This document shows positions 26,639 to 36,588 of a DNA stretch of 64,000 nt, piece by piece. How positions within the stretch are numbered: the first letter of the stretch is position 1; each line of letters starts with the position of its first letter. A model generated the notes under the pieces. It saw only the letters and a list, made by a program, of their open reading frames with translations, did no database searches and was not told where the DNA came from. The translations under genes and the position numbers were made by a program. Source of the stretch: CBDDKZ01 sp965230415 (GTDB taxonomy: Bacteria > Bacteroidota > Bacteroidia > Cytophagales > JAAEPT01). Location of the stretch: assembly GCA_965230415.1 (NCBI GenBank), contig CBDDKZ010000005.1:620001-684000 (forward strand). The letters are read 5' to 3'.

Positions 26639-27847
26639 ATGAAAAAGTTTGATATTCCTGAATTTTATCGAAGCCCTATAATTTCCATGATAAAGAAAAT
26701 GCGAAAAGAAGCGGATAAAAGAAAGGAAAATTTTGAACCTACCTCCCTTGATTTTGGTCCAGTGAGATTTCTCATAGCGCGACATTTTGGATTCTGTTAC
26801 GGGGTTGAAAATGCCATTGAAATTGTATATCAAACGATCAATGAATATCCTGACCGCCAGATCTATTTGTTGAGTGAAATGATTCATAACCCACACGTTA
26901 ACAAAGACCTCAAAGAAAGAGGGGTACAATTCGTCCAAAACACAGACGGTACTCAAATAATACCATGGAGCCAGATTAATGATCGGGACATCGTTGTAAT
27001 TCCTGCATTTGGAACAAGTATTGATATAGAAAACACATTGCTCGAAAAGGGAATAGATATCAAAAAATTTAATACTACCTGCCCTTTTGTAGAACGTGTA
27101 TGGAAGCGTTCCAAAAAATTAGGAGAAACAGATCATACTATTATTATTCACGGAAAACCAGGCCACGAAGAAACCAGAGCCACTTTCTCACATAGCTCAC
27201 AACACGCCCCTTCCCTTGTTATCAAAGATCTTGAGGAAGCAAAAATATTAAGTACATTTATTCAGGGTAATAGAAGTTGGTCCGAATTTGACAATTATTT
27301 CGATGGGCGCTATTCTAAAGGCTTTACCGCTGAAAAACACCTGCAAAAGCTGGGAGTGGTAAACCAGACCACCATGCTCGCCACCGAAACACAGGAAATA
27401 GCAGATACAATAGGTGCAGCAATTATAGATCAGAACGGCGAAGATGCTTACGCCGACACAAAAGACACCCTTTGTTATGCCACGTCAGACAATCAACAGG
27501 CAGTATTTGGGCTGCTGGAAGAAAAATCTGATCTAGCCATTGTTGTTGGCGGTTACAACAGCTCAAACACTTCCCATTTAGTGGAACTCTGTGAAGACAA
27601 ACTGACCACCTATCATATTTCAGGCCCGGATGAAATTATTTCCGCAAATGAGATACACCACTATAAATTCAGAGACCATACTAAGGTCATCACTAACAAT
27701 TTTTTGGCTATTTCAGAACCCGTAACAATCAGTCTTACAAGTGGTGCTTCATGTCCGGACTCAACGGTAAACCAAGTAATTGAACGAATATTATCTTTCT
27801 TTCCCAATGTGAAGGAAATAAGTGAAGTTATTAATAAAGAAAATTAG
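26639..27847 (+). CDS. ispH: 4-hydroxy-3-methylbut-2-enyl diphosphate reductase
   Basis: 402 residues; longer than the about 316 of E. coli because of an N-terminal extension of about 40 residues and internal insertions, as in other Bacteroidota forms. The three iron-sulfur cysteines are C53 (HFGFCYGVE), about C148 (NTTCPFVE) and about C372 (GASCPDSTVNQV). It makes IPP and DMAPP in the last step of the MEP pathway. It lies behind ispD and ends at a bidirectional terminator shared with the convergent icd gene. Confidence 0.96.
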   Translation: MKKFDIPEFYRSPIISMIKKMRKEADKRKENFEPTSLDFGPVRFLIARHFGFCYGVENAIEIVYQTINEYPDRQIYLLSEMIHNPHVNKDLKERGVQFVQNTDGTQIIPWSQINDRDIVVIPAFGTSIDIENTLLEKGIDIKKFNTTCPFVERVWKRSKKLGETDHTIIIHGKPGHEETRATFSHSSQHAPSLVIKDLEEAKILSTFIQGNRSWSEFDNYFDGRYSKGFTAEKHLQKLGVVNQTTMLATETQEIADTIGAAIIDQNGEDAYADTKDTLCYATSDNQQAVFGLLEEKSDLAIVVGGYNSSNTSHLVELCEDKLTTYHISGPDEIISANEIHHYKFRDHTKVITNNFLAISEPVTISLTSGASCPDSTVNQVIERILSFFPNVKEISEVINKEN

Positions 27848-27883
27848 CGCCTTTTGAGTTCTACTTCTTCAAAAAATATAAAT

Positions 27884-27912
27884 AAAAAAGGGAGCGTTCT
27901 GCTCCCTTTTTT
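27884..27912. terminator. Bidirectional terminator between ispH and icd
   Basis: A perfect 12-bp stem, AAAAAAGGGAGC / GCTCCCTTTTTT, with a 5-nt loop, and A/T runs on both sides. Serves both convergent genes. Confidence 0.9.
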
Positions 27913-27939
27913 ATTTCATAATTATATAAATGCCTAAAA

Positions 27940-30183
27940 TCAAATAGCCACTTGTGCCAATTGATCGATTGTTTCGTTGAGCGTCTCACTAGGCCTCATG
28001 GCTTTAGAAGCTAGTTCCTCATTTGGCTGATAATAACCCTCAATATCCATTTCACCTCCCTGAACACTGTTCAACTCTTCAACTATTTTAGATTCATTAG
28101 TTTCAAGAGCGGAAGCAATTGGAGTAAAAACCTCCTTCAATTCACCGTCCTTGTCTTGTGAAGCCAAAGCCTGGGCCCAATACATAGTCAAGTAAAAATG
28201 ACTTCCACGATTATCGATTTGACCCAATTTTCGAGCTGGAGATTTATCGTTATCAAGGAATTTCCCAGTAGCTTCGTCAAGGCTATCTGCCAACACCTGA
28301 GCCTTTGTATTACCGGTAGTTGTACTTAAATGTTCCAACGAAACTGCCAATGCCAAGAACTCACCTAAAGAATCCCAACGCAAGTAATTTTCTTCATTAA
28401 ATTGCTGAACATGTTTTGGAGCAGATCCACCGGCACCTGTCTCAAATAAGCCTCCTCCATTCATTAGAGGTACAATAGACAACATTTTGGCACTTGTACC
28501 TAATTCCAAAATCGGGAACAAATCGGTCAAGTAATCGCGAAGAACATTCCCGGTTACAGAAATTGTATTCAGTCCCTGCTTGATTCTATCCAAAGAAAAT
28601 TTTGTAGCCTCGATAGGTGCTTTAATCAAAATTTCGAGCCCTTCAGTATCGTGATTAAGTAAATAAGTATTTACTTTTCTTATAAGTTCTGCATCATGTG
28701 CTCTGTTTTCATCCAGCCAGAAAACAGCTGGTGTACCGGTAGCTCTTGCTCTGTTCACTGCTAACTTCACCCAGTCCTGAACAGGAGCATCTTTAACCTG
28801 ACACATTCTAAAAATGTCACCAGCTTCGACTTGTTGCTCCATTAATGTATTACCGTTGGCATCCACCACTTTAACTGTTCCCGCGGTTTCCAACTGAAAG
28901 GTCTTATCGTGTGAGCCATATTCTTCAGCCTTTTGTGCCATTAGCCCTACATTGGCCACACTACCCATAGTTGATGGATCAAATGCGCCATTTTTTTTAC
29001 AGAAATCAATCGTAGCCTGATACACTCCTGCATAAGAACGATCGGGTATAACAGCTTTAGTATCTTGTTGCTGGCCTTCGGCGTTCCACATCTGACCGCT
29101 AGTACGAATCATCGCAGGCATGGACGCATCGATAATAACATCACTAGGCACATGCAAATTTGTAATACCTTTATCTGAATTTACCATGGCAAGAGCAGGG
29201 CGATTGGCATATACAGCTTCAATCGCTGATTCGATTTCTTCTTTCTGCGTAACAGGTAAAGAGCTTATTTTCGCATAAACATCACCAATTCCGTTATTAG
29301 GATCAACTCCTAATTCGGCAAATAAATCCGCATACTTTTCAAAAACTTCCTGATAATAAACCGATACCACTGCACCAAATATAATTGGATCAGAAACTTT
29401 CATCATGGTCGCCTTCATATGCAAGGAGAAAAGCACACCACTTCCCTTCGCTTCGTCTATTTCAGCTGCAATAAATTCTTTTAATGAATTTATACTCATG
29501 CGGGAACAATCAATAATTTCGCCCGCCAGCAATGAGACTTTTTCTTTGAGCACCTTCGTTGATCCATCCGAGCTTGTAAACTCAATCTTCACATCTCCGC
29601 CAACTTCCATTGTCAGTGATTTTTCGCTGCCATAAAAATCATTATCAGGCATACTCGCCACATGCGACTTTGAATCGGAAGACCAGGCGCCCATTCTATG
29701 GGGGTTCTTCTTGGCATAGTTTTTCACCGCTTTCGGTGCCCTTCTGTCTGAGTTGCCTTCACGCAATACAGGGTTTACGGCACTCCCTTTAATTTTATCG
29801 TAAGTCTGTTTTATTGTTTTCTCCTCTTCAGTAGCAGGTTCTTCAGGATAATCCGGAAGTGCATACCCCTGACTCTGAAGTTCTTTTATTGCAGCTTGTA
29901 ACTGTGGAATGGAGGCGCTAATATTTGGAAGTTTAATGATATTAGCTTCAGGTTTTTTGGCCAAATCGCCTAATTCAGCCAAAGCATCATTAATCTGCTG
30001 ATCTTCGTTGAGGTATCCTGGAAAATTAGCTAAGATTCGTCCGGCAAGAGAAATATCCCGGGTTTCTACCGTTATACCAGCCGTTGAAGTAAACGCTTTT
30101 ATTATAGGTAAAAATGAATAGGTTGCCAAAGCAGGAGCTTCATCCGTTTTGGTATAAATGATTTTTGATATTTGATTACTCAT
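27940..30183 (-). CDS. icd: NADP-dependent isocitrate dehydrogenase, monomeric type
   Basis: 747 residues, the length of the monomeric IDH family (about 740) and about twice that of the dimeric enzyme. Recognised from MSNQISKIIYTKTDEAPALAT at the start, PNISASIPQLQAAIKELQ, KSHVASMPDNDFYGSEKS, DASMPAMIRTSGQMW and KPSETL-type tail (MRPSETLNETIDQLA). It oxidises isocitrate to 2-oxoglutarate in the TCA cycle, yielding NADPH. It is a single gene; the promoter region carries a perfect -7 element at 30273-30280. Confidence 0.97.
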   Translation of the reverse strand: MSNQISKIIYTKTDEAPALATYSFLPIIKAFTSTAGITVETRDISLAGRILANFPGYLNEDQQINDALAELGDLAKKPEANIIKLPNISASIPQLQAAIKELQSQGYALPDYPEEPATEEEKTIKQTYDKIKGSAVNPVLREGNSDRRAPKAVKNYAKKNPHRMGAWSSDSKSHVASMPDNDFYGSEKSLTMEVGGDVKIEFTSSDGSTKVLKEKVSLLAGEIIDCSRMSINSLKEFIAAEIDEAKGSGVLFSLHMKATMMKVSDPIIFGAVVSVYYQEVFEKYADLFAELGVDPNNGIGDVYAKISSLPVTQKEEIESAIEAVYANRPALAMVNSDKGITNLHVPSDVIIDASMPAMIRTSGQMWNAEGQQQDTKAVIPDRSYAGVYQATIDFCKKNGAFDPSTMGSVANVGLMAQKAEEYGSHDKTFQLETAGTVKVVDANGNTLMEQQVEAGDIFRMCQVKDAPVQDWVKLAVNRARATGTPAVFWLDENRAHDAELIRKVNTYLLNHDTEGLEILIKAPIEATKFSLDRIKQGLNTISVTGNVLRDYLTDLFPILELGTSAKMLSIVPLMNGGGLFETGAGGSAPKHVQQFNEENYLRWDSLGEFLALAVSLEHLSTTTGNTKAQVLADSLDEATGKFLDNDKSPARKLGQIDNRGSHFYLTMYWAQALASQDKDGELKEVFTPIASALETNESKIVEELNSVQGGEMDIEGYYQPNEELASKAMRPSETLNETIDQLAQVAI

Positions 30184-30272
30184 ATAGTCTTATAATTAAG
30201 AGGAATCCCTCTATAGTAATAACGAAACCTGAATGCTATTCATAACTTTGCAATAGCAATACGTAATAACCG

Positions 30273-30280
30273 CAAATATA
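30273..30280 (-). promoter_or_regulatory. -7 element upstream of icd
   Basis: TATATTTG on the minus strand, followed by CGG. The nearest TTG is 25 nt away instead of 18-21, so the -33 part is weak. The predicted leader is about 80 nt. Confidence 0.4.
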
Positions 30281-30334
30281 GGAAGAGAAATGGCCAGATG
30301 ATAGCCAAAGGTCAAAAATGTTTATTAGTTAGCT

Positions 30335-31249
30335 CTAATTACCCAGCACTTTAAATTCAACCCGTCTGTTTTCAGCTCTGTTTGCAGCTGTAGCGCTATT
30401 AGTAATGGGCTTACTACTTCCGTAACCTTTACCATCTATTCGTTTTTTATCTATACCCCGATTTACAAGGTATATTTTCACAGATTCAACGCGCTGCTCA
30501 GAAAGTTTAATACTAGCCTGTTTGGAAGCTGTATTATCTGTATGCCCTTCCAAACGAATCCTCATATCAGGATTATCTTTGAGCGTTTCTACTAAGAGAT
30601 TCAACGAATTATACGACAAGGGATCCAAATGGCTCGTTCCTTGTTCAAACTGGACACCTTCCAGTTTTATGGATTCTCCTTTAACCACGGCCCTTAAACG
30701 AAACTCTTTTCTTATCTTATTGTTTTCGAGAGATTCCTGGGCGTGTACGGTATCAGCAAAAGGATAATAACCTCTAGCTTTCACATAAAAAATATAATCC
30801 TTACCCGATACCAGATTAGGAATATTAAATGAACCGGAAGAACTAGTTGGAAACATCACTTTATCCGCATCTTTATCGCTGGCTATTTCCACCTTGATCT
30901 TCGCCTTAACGTTACTGTTATTTTTTTTGTTATGTACAGAACCTACCAACGAAAAGGACTCGAAATAAATCTTTTTTTCTTCTTCCGGTTCTTTCAATTC
31001 CTTCGGCACAACACTTGACGAATCCAATCTTGCAACAGTATCTGAAACCATTGATACAGAGTCCCCTCTTATTGCCAAAGAATCCAGAACCTCGGTTGAA
31101 TCATAGGCAGTACGTGAGGTCTGTTGCAACAACATCGAATCGCTTATGGCCTCTGTTATTTTACCGCCTGAGTCCTCCTGGCCACTTTCTTGAGCAAAAA
31201 GAGGCATAAGTACAACTGCTATTAAGGTAACGCTTAATAAATATTTCAT
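30335..31249 (-). CDS. OmpA-family outer-membrane protein
   Basis: 304 residues. Signal peptide at 1-20 (ending LFAQ). Residues 20-90 are Ser/Thr/Asp-rich and probably disordered. Residues about 95-170 look like a carboxypeptidase-regulatory or Ig-like beta-sandwich (SFSLVGSVHNKKNNSNVKAK). Residues about 190-304 are the OmpA peptidoglycan-binding domain: VQFEQGTSHLDPLS, LEGHTDNTASKQAS, LSEQRVESVKIYL and NRRVEFKVL. It probably links the outer membrane to peptidoglycan. Single gene, divergent from the secreted protein at 31417. Confidence 0.92.
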   Translation of the reverse strand: MKYLLSVTLIAVVLMPLFAQESGQEDSGGKITEAISDSMLLQQTSRTAYDSTEVLDSLAIRGDSVSMVSDTVARLDSSSVVPKELKEPEEEKKIYFESFSLVGSVHNKKNNSNVKAKIKVEIASDKDADKVMFPTSSSGSFNIPNLVSGKDYIFYVKARGYYPFADTVHAQESLENNKIRKEFRLRAVVKGESIKLEGVQFEQGTSHLDPLSYNSLNLLVETLKDNPDMRIRLEGHTDNTASKQASIKLSEQRVESVKIYLVNRGIDKKRIDGKGYGSSKPITNSATAANRAENRRVEFKVLGN

Positions 31250-31416
31250 ATTAATATCTTACTATATCTAACGAAAATGATGAATATTCGGACATCCTTC
31301 TAGCTTATTACAAGGCAGAAGTTTTGATACAATCGCTCAATTTAGTTTATTATTTATAGTTCTAAAATCGCAATTACTCATTTTTTCGTAATTTTAACTA
31401 CAAAACAGAAATCTAT

Positions 31417-31935
31417 ATGCGTTCAATCTCCCAGAAAATGGCATTATTTTGCACTTGTTTATTATCAATAATCATAAATACTCAGGTATTTAGCCAGGCT
31501 GATACTATTTCAGAACATATAGACTCGCTGGCCGTAAATTGCCTATCAGCCATTAAAAGTCAAGACTTTGAATCATTCGTTAAAGCACACCATGCTAACG
31601 TTAGCGACTTTCTGGAAACTATCAAGGATGATCCCGTTAAAGTCGAAGACGTGAAAAAGTCTATGGCACAAAACCAAATGGCTATACGTAACACGCAATT
31701 GATCGCGAAGCATAACTATGAACAAATTGTGCATCAGTGGATAAATAATGGCCTGGAAATTGAAAGTCTGACATTATCAAAGTCAAATTTCGCTACTCCG
31801 AAGCCTTTCGCTAGTAACGGAAATTTGTTAACAACCAACCTTCAGCTCGTTTTCAAAGACGCTAAAGGCAAAAATACCAAGTTAAATCTGGGGGAAATCA
31901 TGAAAACTTCCAGGGGTTGGGTAATAATTGATTGA
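31417..31935 (+). CDS. Small secreted protein of unknown function
   Basis: 172 residues with a signal peptide (about 1-27, ending QVFSQ). The mature part begins with a helical stretch (ISEHIDSLAVNCLSAIKSQDFESFV) and ends in alternating strands (LTTNLQLVFKDAKGKN, SRGWVIID), which would fit a small NTF2-like or cystatin-like fold; this is a guess from pattern only. No cysteine pairs and no T9SS sorting domain. It lies 130 nt before a LytTR regulator in the same direction. Confidence 0.75.
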   Translation: MRSISQKMALFCTCLLSIIINTQVFSQADTISEHIDSLAVNCLSAIKSQDFESFVKAHHANVSDFLETIKDDPVKVEDVKKSMAQNQMAIRNTQLIAKHNYEQIVHQWINNGLEIESLTLSKSNFATPKPFASNGNLLTTNLQLVFKDAKGKNTKLNLGEIMKTSRGWVIID

Positions 31936-32064
31936 TTCTAAGAAAAGCCTTAGAGGCGTAGGCATTAAACCTATTCCTTGAATATGAGATAATCTCACTC
32001 TGTTTTCTCGTAACCAAATAGCGGTTAAAACGTTAACTAAAATTGAAACGAGAAAGCAAAAACT

Positions 32065-32760
32065 ATGAGTGAAAGGTTAAACTGCATTATTGTAGATGAT
32101 GATCCAATTTCTATTAAAATCACGGAACAACTGGTGGAACAAACAGGTGCGCTGGATTTAGTGGGCAAGTATGATAGTGCATTAAAAGCTTTTGATGTTA
32201 TCCGCAATGGCGGAATTGATGTAATATTCCTGGATATTGAAATGCCAGAAATGTCAGGTATTCAACTTCTTGATTCTTTGGACACCAAACCTCAGGTAGT
32301 ACTGGTTACCTCAAAAGAGGAATATGCATTGAATGCCTTCGATTTGGAAGTGACCGATTATTTACTTAAACCTATTTCAGCTCCTCGTTTTCTAAAAGCG
32401 CTGAACAAAATAAGAAACAAACATAAAGACCTTCCTGCTGACACTGAGAAAGACAGTATTTTTATTAAAGTAGATTCGAACCTGGTAAACTTCCCATTCA
32501 AAAAGATTCACTACATAGAAGCGTTCGGGGATTACATTAAAATCCACACACCTGAAAAAGTATACACGGTGTATTCAACTATGAAAAGTATTGAATCAAG
32601 GCTACCTACAAGTGAATTTATGCGTATTCACAGGTCTTACCTTATCAGATTGGATAGTATAGAACATATTGGATTATCGGAAGTTGTAATTTTGAATAAA
32701 AATATTCCTGTAAGCAATACGTACAAGCAAAATTTAATGAACCGAATCAATACACTGTAA
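32065..32760 (+). CDS. LytTR-family DNA-binding response regulator
   Basis: 231 residues. The receiver domain covers about 1-120, with acidic residues D11-D13, the phosphorylation site D57 (IFLDIEMPEMSG), a conserved S/T (LVTSKEEYA) and Lys (YLLKPIS). The LytTR DNA-binding domain covers about 135-231 (KIHYIEAFGDYIKIHT, then FMRIHRSYLIRLDSIE). No histidine kinase gene is next to it in the window, so it is an orphan here. A convergent hairpin follows the stop. Confidence 0.95.
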   Translation: MSERLNCIIVDDDPISIKITEQLVEQTGALDLVGKYDSALKAFDVIRNGGIDVIFLDIEMPEMSGIQLLDSLDTKPQVVLVTSKEEYALNAFDLEVTDYLLKPISAPRFLKALNKIRNKHKDLPADTEKDSIFIKVDSNLVNFPFKKIHYIEAFGDYIKIHTPEKVYTVYSTMKSIESRLPTSEFMRIHRSYLIRLDSIEHIGLSEVVILNKNIPVSNTYKQNLMNRINTL

Positions 32761-32761
32761 T

Positions 32762-32804
32762 AAAATAAAAGCCCTCGATAATGAATATCGATGGCCCTTA
32801 TTTT
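32762..32804. terminator. Bidirectional terminator between the LytTR gene and the M42 peptidase
   Basis: A 19-nt inverted repeat with 16 pairs and a 5-nt loop; it starts right behind the regulator stop codon. T-rich flanks occur on both strands. Confidence 0.8.
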
Positions 32805-32826
32805 AAAGTGTTTATAAAGTCTCGGT

Positions 32827-33897
32827 TTACTTAATGTATCGAAAGTCATGTCCGCTTTTTAGCTGAATAAGGAACTGGTATATCAGCTCAATAACCCCAG
32901 AAACATCATCTTTATGTGCCGTTTCAACTGTTGTATGCATGTACTTTAGTGGCAATGATATTAAAGCTGAAGCTACGCCTTCGTTTGAATAGGCAAAAGC
33001 ATCTGTATCAGTCCCTGTCGATCTTGAAGCGGCTTGTTCCTGATAAGCTATTTTCTTCTTTTTGGCAACGTTCAAAATCATTTTCAACAAGTTGGTCTGA
33101 ACAGCAGGCCCCCATGTAAGAGCAGGTCCTTTACCACAAGCTATATCCCCATCAAGTTTTTTGTCGTACATAGGAGATTGCGTATCGTGGCATACATCTG
33201 TAATGATCGCTACATCAGGCTTTATTCGTTGTGCCATCATTTCAGCGCCTCTTAAACCAATCTCTTCCTGAACAGCATTTACCACGTACAATCCAAAAGG
33301 AAGTTCTTTTTTACGATCTTTCAGTAAACGTGCTACTTCAGCAATCATAAAGCCACCTATCCTATTATCGAGTGCTCGTCCTGTATAAAACCGACCGTTC
33401 AATTCTGTCAATTCGTCTTCAAAAGTGACAACCGTTCCAGGACGTATACCCATCTGTTCAACCTCTTCTGCATTTTCTGCTCCTACATCAATAAAAATAT
33501 TTTTCATTGTAGGCGTTTGTTCTTTATCTCCTTTCCGCACGTGAATTGCAGGCCAGCCAAATACTCCTTTAACAATACCTTTATCCGTATGAATATTCAC
33601 CCTTTTGGACGGAGCAATTTGATGATCGGATCCTCCATTTCGAACTACATATATGTAACCATCGGAAGTCACATAATTAACAAACCACGAAATTTCATCA
33701 GCATGAGCTTCTATGACTACCTTAAAATCTGATTTCGGGTTAATTACTCCCACTACCGATCCGTAAGTATCAACCTCATATTCATCAATGTAAGGTTTTA
33801 TATAGTCCAACCATAGTTGCTGCCCTGACGACTCAAAACCGGTAGGTGATGCATTATTAAGATATTCGTATAAAAATTTCTTACTCTTTTTATTCAT
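32827..33897 (-). CDS. M42-family metallopeptidase (glutamyl/deblocking aminopeptidase type)
   Basis: 356 residues. The two-metal site is complete: H65 and D67 (EAHADEISW), D177 (RALDNRIGG), E211-E212 (VQEEIG), D234 (ITDVCHD) and H321 (MHTTVE). Family members remove N-terminal residues from peptides in the cytosol and form large tetrahedral assemblies. No signal peptide. It starts 13 nt behind the carboxyltransferase gene in the same direction, so they are probably cotranscribed, although a shared pathway is not obvious. Confidence 0.94.
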   Translation of the reverse strand: MNKKSKKFLYEYLNNASPTGFESSGQQLWLDYIKPYIDEYEVDTYGSVVGVINPKSDFKVVIEAHADEISWFVNYVTSDGYIYVVRNGGSDHQIAPSKRVNIHTDKGIVKGVFGWPAIHVRKGDKEQTPTMKNIFIDVGAENAEEVEQMGIRPGTVVTFEDELTELNGRFYTGRALDNRIGGFMIAEVARLLKDRKKELPFGLYVVNAVQEEIGLRGAEMMAQRIKPDVAIITDVCHDTQSPMYDKKLDGDIACGKGPALTWGPAVQTNLLKMILNVAKKKKIAYQEQAASRSTGTDTDAFAYSNEGVASALISLPLKYMHTTVETAHKDDVSGVIELIYQFLIQLKSGHDFRYIK

Positions 33898-33910
33898 AAA
33901 CTATACTTTA

Positions 33911-35455
33911 TCATAAAGGAATATTCCCATGTTTTTTCAATATAGGTGACACATTTTTGTTTTTCAACATTGTCAGTGCATTTATTAGCTTATTACGTGT
34001 ATACTCAGGTTTGATAACCTCATCGATAAATCCGCGCTCCGTAGCCATATAAGGGTTAGCAAATTGATCGGAGTATTCATCCATTTTTTCCTGTAGTTTT
34101 TGTTCGGGATTTTCGGAGGCCTTTATTTCATTTTTAAAGATAATTTCTGCTGCTCCCTTCGCTCCCATCACGGCAATCTCTGCTGTAGGCCAGGCATAAT
34201 TCATATCGGCACCGATATGCTTTGAATTCATCACGTCATAAGCTCCCCCATAGGCCTTTCTTGTAATGACCGTTATTCGTGGCACCGTGGCTTCGCTAAA
34301 AGCATATAACAGTTTTGCACCGTTGGAAATCACACCATTCCATTCCTGGTCGGTACCAGGCAAAAAACCGGGAACATCAACCAATACGACGAGAGGAATA
34401 TTAAATGAATCACAAAATCTTATAAAACGTGCCGCCTTGGTACTCGAATGAATATCCAGTACACCTGCCAGTACTTCGGGCTGGTTGGCCACAATACCAA
34501 CACTTTTGCCTGCTAAAAAGCCAAAGCCTACAATTATATTCTGAGCAAAGTCTTTGTGTATTTCAAAAAAAGAGTCTTTATCTATTATTTCCTTTATTAC
34601 CTGATGCATATCATAGGGCTGATTTGCATTCTCAGGAATTACATCGGCTAGTGCCGGCCTTATTTCGTCATCAATGTGGTATTCTTTTTCAGGCGAAGCT
34701 TCAGAATTTGATTGAGGTACATAACTTAAAACGGCTCGAATCTTTTTAATACAGTCTACGTCATTATCTGTTTTAATATGTGCTACTCCACTCTTCTCGC
34801 TATGTGTACTTGCGCCCCCCAATTCTTCTGCATTCACTTCTTCGTGGGTTACCGTTTTGACAACATTAGGTCCTGTAACGAACATATAAGAAGTATGATC
34901 TACCATAAATATCAGATCGGTAATTGCTGGTGAATACACAGCACCTCCCGCACATGGGCCCATAATTGCCGAAATCTGAGGAACGACGCCCGAAGCTTTC
35001 ACATTTCTATAAAAAACATCGGCGTAACCTGCCAGTGACCGAACTCCTTCCTGAATACGGGCCCCACCGGAATCATTCAGGCCAATAAGTGGCGCTTTGT
35101 TCTCAAGTGCCAGATCCATTATGCGACAAATTTTTTCGGCATGTGCCTCAGACAGAGAACCACCAAACACGGTGAAGTCCTGAGAAAACACGTATACAAG
35201 TCTACCATTAATTTTCCCATATCCGGTGACAACACCGTCTCCCAGATACTTCTGATTAGCTAAACCAAATTCTTCTGACCGGTGAACTACGAACTTACCA
35301 ATTTCTTCAAAGGAATCATCATCCAACAACAGGTAGACTCTTTCCCTCGCCGTTAATTTCTTCTTGCCATGCTGACTTTCAATTCTGTCAACACCTCCTC
35401 CCAACTCCGCCTCTCTGTTCCTGGCATCCAGTAATTCTTCTTTATCTTTTTTCAT
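33911..35455 (-). CDS. Acyl-CoA carboxylase beta (carboxyltransferase) subunit
   Basis: 514 residues, the full length of propionyl-CoA carboxylase beta / methylmalonyl-CoA decarboxylase alpha proteins. Motifs include ESQHGKKKLTARERVYLLLD near the start, DFTVFGGSLSEAHAEKI, GGARIQEGV, GPCAGGAVYSPA and VVLVDVPGFLPGT. It moves CO2 from biotin to an acyl-CoA, most likely propionyl-CoA. No biotin carrier or biotin carboxylase gene is adjacent, so the partner subunit is encoded elsewhere. First gene of a likely two-gene unit with the M42 peptidase. Confidence 0.92.
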   Translation of the reverse strand: MKKDKEELLDARNREAELGGGVDRIESQHGKKKLTARERVYLLLDDDSFEEIGKFVVHRSEEFGLANQKYLGDGVVTGYGKINGRLVYVFSQDFTVFGGSLSEAHAEKICRIMDLALENKAPLIGLNDSGGARIQEGVRSLAGYADVFYRNVKASGVVPQISAIMGPCAGGAVYSPAITDLIFMVDHTSYMFVTGPNVVKTVTHEEVNAEELGGASTHSEKSGVAHIKTDNDVDCIKKIRAVLSYVPQSNSEASPEKEYHIDDEIRPALADVIPENANQPYDMHQVIKEIIDKDSFFEIHKDFAQNIIVGFGFLAGKSVGIVANQPEVLAGVLDIHSSTKAARFIRFCDSFNIPLVVLVDVPGFLPGTDQEWNGVISNGAKLLYAFSEATVPRITVITRKAYGGAYDVMNSKHIGADMNYAWPTAEIAVMGAKGAAEIIFKNEIKASENPEQKLQEKMDEYSDQFANPYMATERGFIDEVIKPEYTRNKLINALTMLKNKNVSPILKKHGNIPL

Positions 35456-35612
35456 GTATTGAGCTTAAAAATTAACATAATATGATACGCAACGGGGAGG
35501 GCAGTAGTTGGCCTCCAAACCGATGCATGAAGATTAATTCAAAGGTGACTCTTTTTTTCCGCTTTATTTATATCTTTTATTTTATATATGGCTCATAGTT
35601 CTATTATCTTAT

Positions 35613-35620
35613 TATATTTG
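35613..35620 (+). promoter_or_regulatory. -7 element upstream of the Ppx/GppA gene
   Basis: TATATTTG matches the Bacteroidota -7 consensus; the -33 region shows only TGG at 35589-35591. The predicted start near 35626 leaves a leader of about 9 nt before ATG 35635. Confidence 0.45.
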
Positions 35621-35634
35621 CGGCACTGTATTAT

Positions 35635-36588
35635 ATGCCCACTAATAAAAAAATAGGAGTTATAGATTTAGGAACGAATACGTTTCATCTTCTGGTAGTA
35701 GAAGTGGTTAACGATACGTATCGTATTTTATTCAAAGATAAAGTTCCTGTAAAAATCGGTGAAGGAGGAATTGATGATAACATTATTTCTGAGTACTCAC
35801 TTGAACGTGCATTAAATACGCTTACCGAATTCAAAAACACGCTCTCTGAATATGATGTCGAGTCTATAAAGGCCACAGCCACCAGCGCTTTTAGAAATGC
35901 TACAAATGTAAACTATGTAAAAGACCGGATAAAACAGCTTACAGACATAGATGTACAGGTTATTTCCGGTGAGTTGGAAGCTCAGCTTATTTATGAAGGA
36001 GTTAAACAGGCAGTCACCCTTGAAGACGAAAAAAGCCTGATAATGGATATAGGTGGAGGAAGTGTTGAATTTGTTATCTGTAACAAATACCAGGTTTTCT
36101 GGAAATACAGTTTTGAAATCGGGGGCCTTCGATTGATGAATAAGTTCCACCGAGAAGATCCTATTAGCGATGATTCTTTGAGGGCACTTCAGTCCTTTTT
36201 AAGAGCCAAACTACATCGATTAAATGTAGCAACTGCGATACACAAACCTAAAACGTTAATTGGCGCATCGGGATCTTTTGATACTCTGTGTGAAATTTAT
36301 CATAAAAGGGACAACATCGTTTTCGATATTGAGCAAGAAGAACAAACGGAATTCAACCTACCTTTAAACGTATTTCATGAAATTAACGAAGACATTATTT
36401 CAAAAGACAGAGAACAACGTTTAGAAATCCCCGGAATGATCGCCATGCGTGTGGACATGATCGTCGTAGCCTGCTCTCTTATTGAATACGTTATATCTAT
36501 TATAGACATAGAAAACATCAAGTCTTCTACTTTTGCGCTTAAGGAAGGTTTACTAAGGAGATTTATAAAGAAAGAACCTATCTCCTAA
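35635..36588 (+). CDS. Ppx/GppA-family exopolyphosphatase / pppGpp phosphatase
   Basis: 317 residues, the single catalytic-domain size common in Bacteroidota. It has the actin-like ATPase fold signatures IGVIDLGTNTFHLLVVEV at about 7-24, LIMDIGGGSVEFVI at about 133-146, and GASGSFDTL. It hydrolyses terminal phosphates of polyphosphate or pppGpp; which one cannot be said from sequence. Its stop codon directly touches the stop codon of the convergent ftsB/divIC-like gene. Confidence 0.9.
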   Translation: MPTNKKIGVIDLGTNTFHLLVVEVVNDTYRILFKDKVPVKIGEGGIDDNIISEYSLERALNTLTEFKNTLSEYDVESIKATATSAFRNATNVNYVKDRIKQLTDIDVQVISGELEAQLIYEGVKQAVTLEDEKSLIMDIGGGSVEFVICNKYQVFWKYSFEIGGLRLMNKFHREDPISDDSLRALQSFLRAKLHRLNVATAIHKPKTLIGASGSFDTLCEIYHKRDNIVFDIEQEEQTEFNLPLNVFHEINEDIISKDREQRLEIPGMIAMRVDMIVVACSLIEYVISIIDIENIKSSTFALKEGLLRRFIKKEPIS